The translations under genes and the position numbers were made by a program. DNA of 64,000 nucleotides, from assembly GCA_039821605.1 (NCBI GenBank), contig JBCBNV010000002.1:496001-560000 (forward strand). Reading direction: 5' to 3'. This stretch comes from CALBPI01 sp039821605. Lineage in GTDB: Bacteria; Pseudomonadota; Gammaproteobacteria; Steroidobacterales; Woeseiaceae. This document shows, piece by piece, positions 15,618-24,099 of this stretch; within the stretch, counting starts at the first letter, position 1; the number at the start of each line of letters is the position of its first letter. The notes under the pieces were generated by a model. That model ran no database searches, was not told the DNA's origin, and worked only from the letters and a program-made list of their open reading frames with translations.

Positions 15618-16576
15618 AAGCCGACCCGCAGGTTGCGCACGCGTACGGTCGTGATGGCTGCGATGCGAAGGAAGCCATCGTCGGGGAAGTGCAGAGACGC
15701 ACCGGGGACCTCGAAAGTGTGCGCGCCGGCGCCACGCCAGCGCGCCGTCTCGCTGCGCACGACGACAGCAACGGTCACGGCAAGCGGCGGATGATCGGCC
15801 GCGCCTGTCGCATCGCGGCGCGCGAGTGCCGGGTGATTGGCGGGAATGAGCGTGTCGGCGGCGCCATCGCCGTCGAAGTCGACGTGGGCGGCAACGCGAA
15901 ACGCCTCAACGCCCGGTGTGATCTCCTCATCGATGTAGCGCGGGCCGCTGGTCAGCGCGTTGAGCGTCATTCGGCGCAGCACGGGCTGGTCTGGAAACAG
16001 GGTCGACGCCGGTGCGACGTAGTAGCCGCGCACGGCGAGATCACGGATGCCGGCACCGGGCGTCGGCGCGTCCGGTGTCTGCGCACGGGTCGTGAGCTGC
16101 GCCGTTTCGGTGTCCCCCACGATCTGCAGTCGGTTGGTCTGGGGTGCGAAGGCCTCGGCGCTCGCGTATCGCAATGACAGCGCGTGACTGTCGTCTCGCG
16201 CCGCAATGCGGCATCCCCATGCATCGGGCGTCGTGTGCAGCGCAACCGCAATCACCAAGTCTGTCGTGAAGCGTGGCGCGCAGCGCGCGGGCAGTGCCAG
16301 ACCGGACGGGTTGGGATCGTCGCTACGCGCGCTGCCCCCGATGGCTGCGGCGTCACGCAGTGCGCCCCAGTGGCCGGCCATACGCAGGTCGTCACGCAGG
16401 AATCGAATCGCCACGTCGGCCTGTTCCTGCATTTGCGCGAGCGTCTCAGTGCGCGCGTAGTGGCGGCTTGATACGACGAGCAATTGGGCCACGGCGCCCA
16501 GCACGACGCTGCCCATCACGGCAGCCACGAGCAGCTCAACAAGCGTCAGACCCTGTTGTCGGTAAGAGGCACTCAT
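15614..16576 (-). CDS. pilW: Type IV pilus assembly protein PilW
   Basis: A 320-residue minor pilin, the largest of the cluster, as is usual for PilW. It carries the class III signal QQGLTLVELLVAAVMG with Glu5. The ATG at 16576 was chosen over a start 57 bases upstream because it places the prepilin motif at the N-terminus and overlaps the pilV stop (ATGA). The C-terminal part includes a typical FDGDGAADTLIP stretch. Its likely role is in the initiation complex of pilus assembly. Confidence 0.88.
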   Translation of the reverse strand: MSASYRQQGLTLVELLVAAVMGSVVLGAVAQLLVVSSRHYARTETLAQMQEQADVAIRFLRDDLRMAGHWGALRDAAAIGGSARSDDPNPSGLALPARCAPRFTTDLVIAVALHTTPDAWGCRIAARDDSHALSLRYASAEAFAPQTNRLQIVGDTETAQLTTRAQTPDAPTPGAGIRDLAVRGYYVAPASTLFPDQPVLRRMTLNALTSGPRYIDEEITPGVEAFRVAAHVDFDGDGAADTLIPANHPALARRDATGAADHPPLAVTVAVVVRSETARWRGAGAHTFEVPGASLHFPDDGFLRIAAITTVRVRNLRVGL

Positions 16577-17016
16577 GGTGTAGCGACGGACAAGCGGTAC
16601 TGCGATGCCGACGGCCAGAGCGGCTCCTGCCACATGACATCAATGCGCAGGCTGCCGTTCGCGGCGCGGCGGACACCGAGTTGCGCGCCGGGCAGCTGCG
16701 CGGTGGCGCGCTGCCGCCAGGTCTCGGTAATCGTGTCACCTGCATCGAGCGCGGTGCAGGCCTGCGCATCGCCCGCAGCACAGGCCTCGGGCGCGGCGAG
16801 ATCGGCCACGCGCGCCGCGGCAAGCGCCTCGGCCACACCCCGCGCTAGCGTCACGGCGCGAGCGGCATGGACCCCGTGCTGGTGATGCTGCCAGCTCCGT
16901 GCGAAGAGCAGGTAGTTGGCGCCCAGGGCCATTGCGATGACCGCCGTGGCGACGAGCACCTCAACGAGCGTGAAGCCCCGGTTGCGCAGGCTGCCCGGGC
17001 GAATGACTAGGGACAT
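16573..17016 (-). CDS. pilV: Type IV pilus modification protein PilV
   Basis: A 147-residue minor pilin with the prepilin motif RNRGFTLVEVLVATAV and a short periplasmic domain with two cysteines (EACAAGDAQAC). The ATG at 17016 was chosen over a far upstream start because it puts the cleavage site about 13 residues from the N-terminus. It overlaps fimT by 10 bases and pilW by 4. Confidence 0.88.
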   Translation of the reverse strand: MSLVIRPGSLRNRGFTLVEVLVATAVIAMALGANYLLFARSWQHHQHGVHAARAVTLARGVAEALAAARVADLAAPEACAAGDAQACTALDAGDTITETWRQRATAQLPGAQLGVRRAANGSLRIDVMWQEPLWPSASQYRLSVATP

Positions 17017-17549
17017 GAGAGTGCCCCGGCGCTCGTGCCCGCGGGCGTCAGCCGCGCGCGGCCGGTGAAGCTCACGACCAGCACGCGGGGCGGCACACGA
17101 CCGGCCGCATCGCAGGACACCACGCGGCCGTTGGTGGCGCGCCGCAGGTCGCCGCGGAATGCATAGCGGGCCCGATTGCTCGCCATGTGCACGCCAGGGG
17201 CGGCCTGGTGCACGGACAACAGGGGCTCGGATGCGTCGCGCTGGGCCGGTCGATCGTCGTCGGTGTTGACGAAGGTAATCCAGCCCGCGGACCAGTCGCC
17301 CGAAGAACACGCTTGTGCGTCATCCGAGGCGCAGACCACAACCGCGAGATTACGCATGACGGCTTCGTGCCGCGCCCGGAACAGGTCTGTGTGCAGGGCC
17401 TGAAGCGGGGCGGCCACCCGATGCCCGGCCAGCCACCGTTCCAGGGGTGGGGCGCCGATGGCGGCCACGACGGACACCACGGCCAGCACGACAAGAAGTT
17501 CGAGCAGCGTCACGCCGGTGGATGCGGGGCGGGTGAAGGGCATGGCCAC
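17007..17549 (-). CDS. fimT: GspH/FimT-type minor pseudopilin
   Basis: A 180-residue prepilin of the GspH/FimT family. It has the signal STGVTLLELLVVLAVV with Glu5, then a domain containing CASDDAQACSSGDWSAGW, a hallmark of FimT/FimU proteins. It is the first gene of fimT-pilV-pilW-pilX-pilE on the minus strand. A second in-frame ATG lies two codons downstream. Its upstream region is shared with the divergent tRNA-Thr promoter. Confidence 0.88.
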   Translation of the reverse strand: MAMPFTRPASTGVTLLELLVVLAVVSVVAAIGAPPLERWLAGHRVAAPLQALHTDLFRARHEAVMRNLAVVVCASDDAQACSSGDWSAGWITFVNTDDDRPAQRDASEPLLSVHQAAPGVHMASNRARYAFRGDLRRATNGRVVSCDAAGRVPPRVLVVSFTGRARLTPAGTSAGALSCP

Positions 17550-17656
17550 AGACTCGCAGCCCTTGCAGCCCGCTGCGGGCCGCGAATGGCCTCAAGATCC
17601 ATCGATTCTGGCCGCCAGAGAGCCCGGCGCAGCCGAAAAAACGGCGCGATTGCGCA

Positions 17657-17685
17657 TTGTCGCCGCCGACCGGAATCCCTATAAT
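17657..17685 (+). promoter_or_regulatory. Promoter of tRNA-Thr
   Basis: TTGTCG (17657-17662), a 17-base spacer and a perfect TATAAT (17680-17685), 17 bases upstream of the mature tRNA. Confidence 0.8.
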
Positions 17686-17702
17686 CCTTCGCCCGCATCG
17701 AT

Positions 17703-17778
<76 letters not shown>

Positions 17779-17832
17779 TTCACTCGATGCCGCGCCACCT
17801 CAGTGGTGACCACGGCGCGGGCAGTCGCGTTA

Positions 17833-18801
17833 TTACTGCTGTTGCGGCTTGCGCTCGTAGCCGTTTTGGCGACCTGGTCGAGCTGGCTTAGACGCGTCCG
17901 CTGGCGCCAGTTCGAAGCCTCTCTCGGTTGCCGCGTGCTTGCGAATCGTCTCGAGGAACCGTTCGACGCTGAGCGTCTTGCGGGTGTCGCGATGCGTCAC
18001 GAGCCAGCAGGGCTGAACCCACTCTTCTTTCGGTGCGACGACTTCGATGAGCCCGCGTCGTATCGCCTCATGCTCGGGCGAAAAGCCAATTCCCAGGCCG
18101 GACGCAATGTGCTCTTGAACACAGGAGTAACTGTCGGTTTCCAATGCCCAGCGGTCAGCAGGGATGTGCTTGTCCCGCCAGGGCGCGAAGGGTGCGATCC
18201 CATTTGGGTCCTCGTGCCCCACAAACCAGTGCTCTGAGAACGCCTGGGTGGATTGCGGGATGCCATTGGCCTTCACGTAAGCGGCGGACGCATACATGCC
18301 GAGGCGAAAATTGAATAGGTTGCGCACAATAAAATTGGGGTACGTCGGCTTTGGTCCCAGCGTCGCGGCGACGTGAGTTTCACCATTGCGTAGGTCCGCG
18401 AGGTCGAGCGTTCGACAGGCCTTTACCTCCTGTCTGCACTGCACATGGGGATGCGACTCGCGAAACTTCTCGATGATGGGGAGAAAGAGCGAGATCACCA
18501 GGCTTGAGCCCGAAATGACCAGGCGATTCTCGGCGTTTAACTTGGCTCGAGTTCTCTTCAGAAAATTAGACACCAGACTGTCGACGTCGTGCGCGGTCGC
18601 GAGCAAGTCCCGGCCAATGTCCGTCAGCGCATAGCCTCTTTCGTGTCGGATAAACAGCTTGTGCTGCAGCGCACCCTCCAGCGCATCGATGTGTCGCACA
18701 ACCGTTGCTCTGTGCAAGCGCAGCGTCTCTGACGCCGCCGAAACCGTTCCCGTCTTTGCGACCAGGTATGCGGTCCGAATGTAGTCCCAGCTGTTTGACA
18801 T
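17833..18801 (-). CDS. LysR-family transcriptional regulator
   Basis: A 322-residue LysR-type regulator. The winged helix-turn-helix is at about residues 5-62 (TVSAASETLRLHRATVVRHIDALE), and a periplasmic-binding-protein-like effector domain spans about 90-295, ending in a Lys/Arg/Gln-rich tail. The ATG at 18801 follows a clear GGGAGGGTGA site; an upstream in-frame start at 18945 is not supported. It is divergent from the exported alpha/beta hydrolase at 19222 across a 420-base gap. LysR proteins usually control the divergent neighbour, so it is the best candidate regulator of the hydrolase and perhaps of the multicopper oxidase genes behind it. Confidence 0.9.
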   Translation of the reverse strand: MSNSWDYIRTAYLVAKTGTVSAASETLRLHRATVVRHIDALEGALQHKLFIRHERGYALTDIGRDLLATAHDVDSLVSNFLKRTRAKLNAENRLVISGSSLVISLFLPIIEKFRESHPHVQCRQEVKACRTLDLADLRNGETHVAATLGPKPTYPNFIVRNLFNFRLGMYASAAYVKANGIPQSTQAFSEHWFVGHEDPNGIAPFAPWRDKHIPADRWALETDSYSCVQEHIASGLGIGFSPEHEAIRRGLIEVVAPKEEWVQPCWLVTHRDTRKTLSVERFLETIRKHAATERGFELAPADASKPARPGRQNGYERKPQQQ

Positions 18802-19221
18802 CGCGATCACCCTCCCGATTCCAGCGATCCTCAGAAGCAAGCGGTGCAACCCGCTGCCAACCCCTTCTACTCGTGGTCGCCTGTTGATGCCGTCTGAACG
18901 CCGACGCGCCTCAAGCATCAGCCACGACCAGCCCGCCAGATCCAAAAGGTGGACCCGCGCTCGGCGCCTGGAGGCCGTGGCACAGCTGCTCCCACACAGT
19001 GTTCACGCCACGGGTTTATCTCACTCGTGCGCGCCGTTTTCAGCCAAGAAAACGCGCAGTGCCTGTGCGCCGGCTCCCCTATGTTGTGCGATCGCAGGTG
19101 TGAAAGCATCACGACACTGCGAACGCCCAACGTCGCTCCGGACGTGGCATTGGGCAAATTTACGGGTCTGATCCAAGCGCCGAAGCGTTTGGTGGCCCCA
19201 CCACGATGGAGGGAAGGGAAT
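18802..19221. other. 420-base divergent intergenic region
   Basis: The space between the LysR gene and the hydrolase gene. Open frames here are only extensions of the two genes and lack ribosome sites. It should contain both promoters and the LysR sites, but I saw no convincing -35/-10 pair, repeat or RNA structure. Confidence 0.5.
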
Positions 19222-20277
19222 ATGAGACATGCACTGCGACTTCCGGGGCGTATCGCCTCAATCACGCTCGGTATTATGGCGTTACTGGCTCAGTCGGCTA
19301 TTGCCGAGTCAGCCCCGAGCTGGACGCCGTATTCCTATGAGCCCTACCCATTTCCCTACTACGTGGACGATCGCGATCGATACCCGCAGGCACCCGCGCC
19401 CGCGGGGACGGTCAACCGACACGGCGAGCTCGAGCACATCGGAGACGGTGTATTTGCCGCGCACTGGTTTGTTCGAGCGAGTGAGCCCGTTTGGCATTTT
19501 GTCACCGCAGGCGATCCCAGCGACGATGTGGTTCTGTTCGTTCATGGTTACCCGGATACCTGGTACGCCTATTCAAAAGTCATGCGCCTTCTGGCGGACG
19601 ACTACTACGTCATCGCCGTGGACACCCTGGGGTACGGACAATCCGACAAGCGCGCCGAAGTCGACGTCAGCTATGCCGCTGTGGCCAAGGATCTCACGCG
19701 CTTGCTCGCGGCAATCGACGTCAAGACGTTCCACCTCGTCACCCACGACCGGGGCAGTGTCATCGCGGATCACTTGCTCGCGGACAAAGCGCTAAGCCGG
19801 CGTGTGCAGTCCTTTCTCAGAATGCAGCAGTCATTTGATCAGCCGCATGGCTTGCCAAGACCACCACACGCCGACATGGCTACGGTCGAATGGCAAAGCA
19901 GACCCGGGATGATTCGGAGCCTCTACGCAGGCGACTACGTGTCTGTTGCGCTGCCGGAGGAAGAAATCGCGCGACTTGAATGGGAGTGGGGCTTCGAGGG
20001 AACCGCGGAAGCGGCCGCCCGGACCTTTCGAGGCACCAGTTTCGACATTGAGCGCGAATTCCGCCTGAAGCATTCGATTCCCAATATGACGATGCCCGTG
20101 TGGATTGTGCAGGGCGACGACGACCCGGGTCAGCACCCCGAGGAATACGCACATTCGGCGCGTTTGCTGCCGAACGGCCGGGTCATCATCGTAGACGCCA
20201 ATCACTTCATTCACACGGAGAAACCCGAGCTGGTCGCCAGCCTGGCGAGAGCGTTGTTTGAAGACTCGGGCCCCTGA
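19222..20277 (+). CDS. Exported alpha/beta hydrolase, haloalkane dehalogenase/epoxide hydrolase type
   Basis: A 351-residue protein with a signal peptide (residues 1-28, ending AQSAIA). The fold shows the HGYPD oxyanion motif (108-112). The nucleophile elbow THDRGS has an aspartate at 176 where lipases have serine; Asp nucleophiles mark the epoxide hydrolase and haloalkane dehalogenase branch. Candidate acids are Asp299-301 (QGDDDPG), and His328 (DANHFIH) is the likely base. Between residues 50 and 100 is an extra segment before the core. The ATG at 19222 follows GGAGGGAAGGGAA. Secretion is unusual for this branch. It lies divergent from LysR and 359 bases before the multicopper oxidase gene set. 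Substrate unknown. Confidence 0.85.
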   Translation: MRHALRLPGRIASITLGIMALLAQSAIAESAPSWTPYSYEPYPFPYYVDDRDRYPQAPAPAGTVNRHGELEHIGDGVFAAHWFVRASEPVWHFVTAGDPSDDVVLFVHGYPDTWYAYSKVMRLLADDYYVIAVDTLGYGQSDKRAEVDVSYAAVAKDLTRLLAAIDVKTFHLVTHDRGSVIADHLLADKALSRRVQSFLRMQQSFDQPHGLPRPPHADMATVEWQSRPGMIRSLYAGDYVSVALPEEEIARLEWEWGFEGTAEAAARTFRGTSFDIEREFRLKHSIPNMTMPVWIVQGDDDPGQHPEEYAHSARLLPNGRVIIVDANHFIHTEKPELVASLARALFEDSGP

Positions 20278-20636
20278 GGCCGGGTGACTATGCGCAGCAG
20301 GGCGTGTCTGTCGGACCGCCTTGGTCTGCGCATGGCATCGGCCGGTCGCGCGGCGATTGCACAGGCTTTGGCAACGGCGAGGATTGACACAAAACGGCAA
20401 CCGTAGCCTGTCGAAGTTGCGGTTGGTCACGCAGGCGGCGGTTGGGGCGTCGCGCGCGACATTGTCGATGTTTTCGCGGCTGGCGGCACTGCACAACGAC
20501 TTGACAGCCCAAGGTGTTGTGTCGGAACTGTCAAACTGCTGATCCCGCGCGCAAGGGGTGCGCATCTAGGCGTCTGTTGGTATCCGCAGGGAGGTGGTAC
20601 TTCTAATCGCGAAGTCTCGCTGCAGAGGTATTTGCG
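20278..20636. other. 359-base intergenic region before the oxidase cluster
   Basis: Short frames occur on both strands but lack ribosome sites and family motifs, so I call no gene. A TTGACA hexamer near 20393 has no matching -10 box at a usable distance. A promoter for the downstream cluster is expected here, but I cannot point to it. Confidence 0.45.
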
Positions 20637-21938
20637 ATGATCAAACTCGGATTCCGCTTGGTTGCATTGGTCAGCGCAACGCTGCTGACGAATACGGCCT
20701 GCGCCACACCAAAAATGGCGGTTGGCGTCTCGACAGCCCCGGCCAAAGAAGACTCAGCGGGGTCGGTGCCACCGAAATCACTGACGGTGCTTGAGTTTGG
20801 TGGCGCGAACACGTTGTTTGCGGCCGATCAGACGCAGAATCGCGTCTACGCGTTCGAGCTGCGCGACCTTCCCGATCAAACGCGGAACCTGGATTCGACG
20901 CCGTACAACCTGGTCGGGTTCGGCTCGAAACTCGCGGCGTTTTTTGACACGAGCCCGCTGAGCATCAGCTATCACGATCTCGCTGTTCATCCCGTCACGA
21001 AGGCGGCGTTCATCTCGGCCTCGATCAGCACCCCAGAGGGTGTGCGGTCGGAGCTCATTCGCGTCACGCCGGACGGCCAGTTTGCGGTTGTCGACGTTCA
21101 AAAACTCACCTACACGAGCCTCGCACTGAGTGATCCCCCCGACGAGATGGTGTCGTTCTGGCGAGAGATACCTGCGGCAACGTTGTCCATCACCGATTTC
21201 GAGTTCGATAGCGGCGTGCTCTACATCGCTGGCCTCTCCAATGGTGAATTCGCCTCGACCCTGCGTCAGGTCCGCTATCCGTTTGGAGATGACGCAAGCG
21301 TTTCGACCATTGAGATGTTTCATACCGCGCACAATCAGAACGAGACGCGCGCACCGATCCGCGCCATGACGATTGCCACGGTTGGGGGCAAGAAGACACT
21401 CATCGCTGCCTATACCTGCACGCCCCTGGTAACGATCCCTGCGCAGGAACTTGAGAACGGCGCCCATGTCGTCGGCAAGACGATCGCCGAACTCGGGTAC
21501 GGCAATACGCCCGTCGAAGTGCTCACCGTGACGGCATACAACATGGAGCGACAGCCCGAGGATTTTGTGTTGGTGATCAATCGGGAAATGAGCGCCAACC
21601 TGATCAGGATGGAAGACCTGGCGGAGGCACCCGGCCTGACACAGGCATTTGCCGGTTTGGGCGACACGCTGGGTGTCGAAGGCACCCATGTGCCATTCGC
21701 TGGAACGCTGCAGGCGGACGACCAGGACGCGCAGTTCATTTTGGCGCTGCGCCGCAACATCGATACGGGCGACGTTGACCTGATCTCCTCAATGAAGGGT
21801 GTCTACTTTCGGCTATCGGATTTTGTCTCCGAATACACGTTTCCGGACTACGAGTATTCAGAAAACCAGAAAGGGACGCAGATGTTCCACAACATGATCA
21901 AGCCGATCGAGGGATATCCGGAGCTCGTCGTCAACTAG
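20637..21938 (+). CDS. Exported propeller-like protein of unknown function
   Basis: A 433-residue protein with an N-terminal signal (FRLVALVSATLLTNTACA). A cysteine follows a poorly matching lipobox, so lipidation is uncertain. The body is rich in short beta segments of the kind NTLFAADQTQNRVYAFEL and PDGQFAVVDV, which resemble beta-propeller blades, but no named family was recognised. Only three cysteines are present. AGAGG lies 8 bases before the ATG. It is the first gene of a same-strand set: multicopper oxidase (58-base gap), porin, small periplasmic protein, small barrel. Its place suggests a partner, scaffold or substrate-binding protein for the oxidase; this is inference. Confidence 0.75.
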   Translation: MIKLGFRLVALVSATLLTNTACATPKMAVGVSTAPAKEDSAGSVPPKSLTVLEFGGANTLFAADQTQNRVYAFELRDLPDQTRNLDSTPYNLVGFGSKLAAFFDTSPLSISYHDLAVHPVTKAAFISASISTPEGVRSELIRVTPDGQFAVVDVQKLTYTSLALSDPPDEMVSFWREIPAATLSITDFEFDSGVLYIAGLSNGEFASTLRQVRYPFGDDASVSTIEMFHTAHNQNETRAPIRAMTIATVGGKKTLIAAYTCTPLVTIPAQELENGAHVVGKTIAELGYGNTPVEVLTVTAYNMERQPEDFVLVINREMSANLIRMEDLAEAPGLTQAFAGLGDTLGVEGTHVPFAGTLQADDQDAQFILALRRNIDTGDVDLISSMKGVYFRLSDFVSEYTFPDYEYSENQKGTQMFHNMIKPIEGYPELVVN

Positions 21939-21996
21939 GCACAAGCGCCCTGACGTCACCCTGTATTGGCAAGCTCGATAGACGGAGATGGTCCCC

Positions 21997-24087
21997 ATGG
22001 TCGACACAACAAGAACCACGCAGGCGCGAACATCGTTTGGCACCCTGGCGTCCTTAGTGTTCCTTTTTGCAGCGCCGCCACTACCGGCGGACACGCCGCA
22101 ATCGCCAGGAGACCCACGCGTGCCGACAGCGGGTATCACCTACGCGAGCTATGCGTCACCGGAGCAGCAGCTCGAAACACGCAGCGCGCTCATGAGTCGG
22201 CCGGCCGGGACTGTCGCGTGGAGCGCGCGCATCGCCTATACCGACGGTGAGATTTTCAACCCGGCAACAGGCCAGATGGACAAGGTCCGGCTGCGCAGCT
22301 ATCAGGGCGCCGGTGTTGACCCTGAGGTTCCGTTTGTGCCGCCAGCGATCTACCTGCGGCCGGGCGACACCTTCTTGTTCAATCTCAAGAACGATCTGCC
22401 GGTCGACGATCCGTCGTGCATCGACCACGGCGACATCAATATTCCGCATTGCTTCAACACCACCAACATGCATGTTCACGGGTTGTGGGTGAGCCCCGCA
22501 GGCAACTCAGACAACGTGCTGCTCAGTCTCTATCCGGGCGCCAGCTTTACGCACGAATACAACATTCCAGCCGACCACCCGGCGGGCACCTTCTGGTATC
22601 ACCCGCATACTCATGGCTCCACGGCGCTCCAGGTCAGCAGTGGCATGGGCGGTCCTTTGATCATCCGTGGCGAGCGATTGCCGGGAGTCGATCACACCGG
22701 CGACATCGACACGCTGTTGCGAACGACCGATGGCGCGCCGATCGGTGAGCGCATCATGACCTTGACTCAGATCGCGTACGCCTGCGGCCCGCGCCGGGCG
22801 GACGGTTCCATCGACATCAAGGCCGATGAAGAAGGCTTCTGGGTCTGTGACGAGGACGATGTCGGCATGGTGGAGGGCTACAACCAGTTCGGCATGTTCG
22901 AGAACTTCGATACGCCGTCCGGAATTCCCGATGTTCGGATCAGATGGGAAGTCTCAGGTCGCCACACTGCGATCAATGGTCGCGTGATTCCGACTATTGA
23001 CGGTGTCACCGCGGGCGAGATCGAACGATGGCGATTTATTCAGGCGGGCGTGAGTGGGTCGATTTCCGTGAGTTTCAGACGATTCACGGGAGATGAAGAC
23101 AAGCTTGACTATAGCGCGGGCAGCACAGGGCAACGCGATGCCTACGTCGGCGACGTGTGCGAGGGCGAAGAGGTCGATCAGCTGTCGATTGCGCTGGACG
23201 GTCTGACACGTTCCCGCGTCAACGTGCAGCAACGAACGATGCTGCATCCGGGTTACCGCGACGATGTCTTGGTGGCGTTTCCGGAACCGGGTGTCTATTG
23301 CATCGTGGACAACGACGCACCCAAGAACGAAAACATCCGAATGCAGGAAAAGCAACGCCAGCTGCTCGGGTTTGTGAGAGTGGGTGGTAGCAAGAATGCG
23401 CTGCAAGGTAAGCGCGCAGAAGCCTACATTCAGTCTTTTCTGGTGGAGGCCGCGAAGACCCATATGCCCGCGCCCGTTCGTGCGCGTATCGCCAGTGATT
23501 TGGGCGGGGACGTCATCGGGCTCGATGCGTTTACCGCGCATGCATCGCTGCTGGATCAGGACGTCGACAAACACCAAACGCTCGGGTTCGATACCTTTAT
23601 CGTCGAGGACGCCCCCAAGAACGAGTTCGTCGTCGGCGAGCTCGAGTTGACACCAGGGAAACTGCCGAAACTCATTGCCGCCGATGAGTTCGTGGCGGGC
23701 CGTGTTGATAGAACACTAACCCTTGGCAACATTGAAGAGTGGACGCTGGCCGCGTTTACCGAGGGTCACCCGTTCCACAAGCACGTCAATCCCGTGCAAA
23801 TCGTCAGTATCGTCGACCCCGACACGGGGATCGATGTCAGCAAGTTTGATTCTGGGTCCGTGTATGCCGGGCTGTCGGGACAGTGGAAAGACACCGTGTT
23901 TCTGCCGACCAATCTATTCGGTGCGCCCTTCGTGGTGACTGTTCGAACCCACTACCGCAGGTACATCGGCACATTCGTACTGCATTGCCACATTCTCGAT
24001 CACGAAGACTTCGGAATGATGCAGGTGCTCGAGGTGGTCATGCCCAGTGCGCTGAGTGCCGGCGGCCACAACGCACACGGCCACTGA
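21997..24087 (+). CDS. Exported multicopper oxidase
   Basis: A 696-residue multicopper oxidase with an N-terminal signal ending near PLPAD. All four copper ligand motifs are present: MHVHG (His159, His161), WYHPHTHG (His202, 204, 206), HPFHKHVNP near residue 595, and HCHILDHEDFGM (His663, Cys664, His665, His669, axial Met674). It should therefore hold one type 1 and one trinuclear copper site and reduce oxygen to water. It is longer than laccase or CueO, with insertions between about residues 240 and 420. The last residues are His-rich (GGHNAHGH). The ATG at 21997 has GGAGAT at good spacing; the ATG at 21988 does not. The substrate (phenol, metal ion or other) cannot be read. Confidence 0.92.
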   Translation: MVDTTRTTQARTSFGTLASLVFLFAAPPLPADTPQSPGDPRVPTAGITYASYASPEQQLETRSALMSRPAGTVAWSARIAYTDGEIFNPATGQMDKVRLRSYQGAGVDPEVPFVPPAIYLRPGDTFLFNLKNDLPVDDPSCIDHGDINIPHCFNTTNMHVHGLWVSPAGNSDNVLLSLYPGASFTHEYNIPADHPAGTFWYHPHTHGSTALQVSSGMGGPLIIRGERLPGVDHTGDIDTLLRTTDGAPIGERIMTLTQIAYACGPRRADGSIDIKADEEGFWVCDEDDVGMVEGYNQFGMFENFDTPSGIPDVRIRWEVSGRHTAINGRVIPTIDGVTAGEIERWRFIQAGVSGSISVSFRRFTGDEDKLDYSAGSTGQRDAYVGDVCEGEEVDQLSIALDGLTRSRVNVQQRTMLHPGYRDDVLVAFPEPGVYCIVDNDAPKNENIRMQEKQRQLLGFVRVGGSKNALQGKRAEAYIQSFLVEAAKTHMPAPVRARIASDLGGDVIGLDAFTAHASLLDQDVDKHQTLGFDTFIVEDAPKNEFVVGELELTPGKLPKLIAADEFVAGRVDRTLTLGNIEEWTLAAFTEGHPFHKHVNPVQIVSIVDPDTGIDVSKFDSGSVYAGLSGQWKDTVFLPTNLFGAPFVVTVRTHYRRYIGTFVLHCHILDHEDFGMMQVLEVVMPSALSAGGHNAHGH

Positions 24088-24099
24088 GGGGACGGCGTA

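Noticed and set aside
17779..17832. Hairpin after tRNA-Thr as a terminator
   Set aside because: A CCGCGCC/GGCGCGG stem can form, but the loop is long and no T-run follows.
20281..20560. Short frames between the hydrolase and the propeller-like gene as a gene remnant
   Set aside because: No frame shows a ribosome site or recognisable family motif, and similarity to any nearby gene was not seen.
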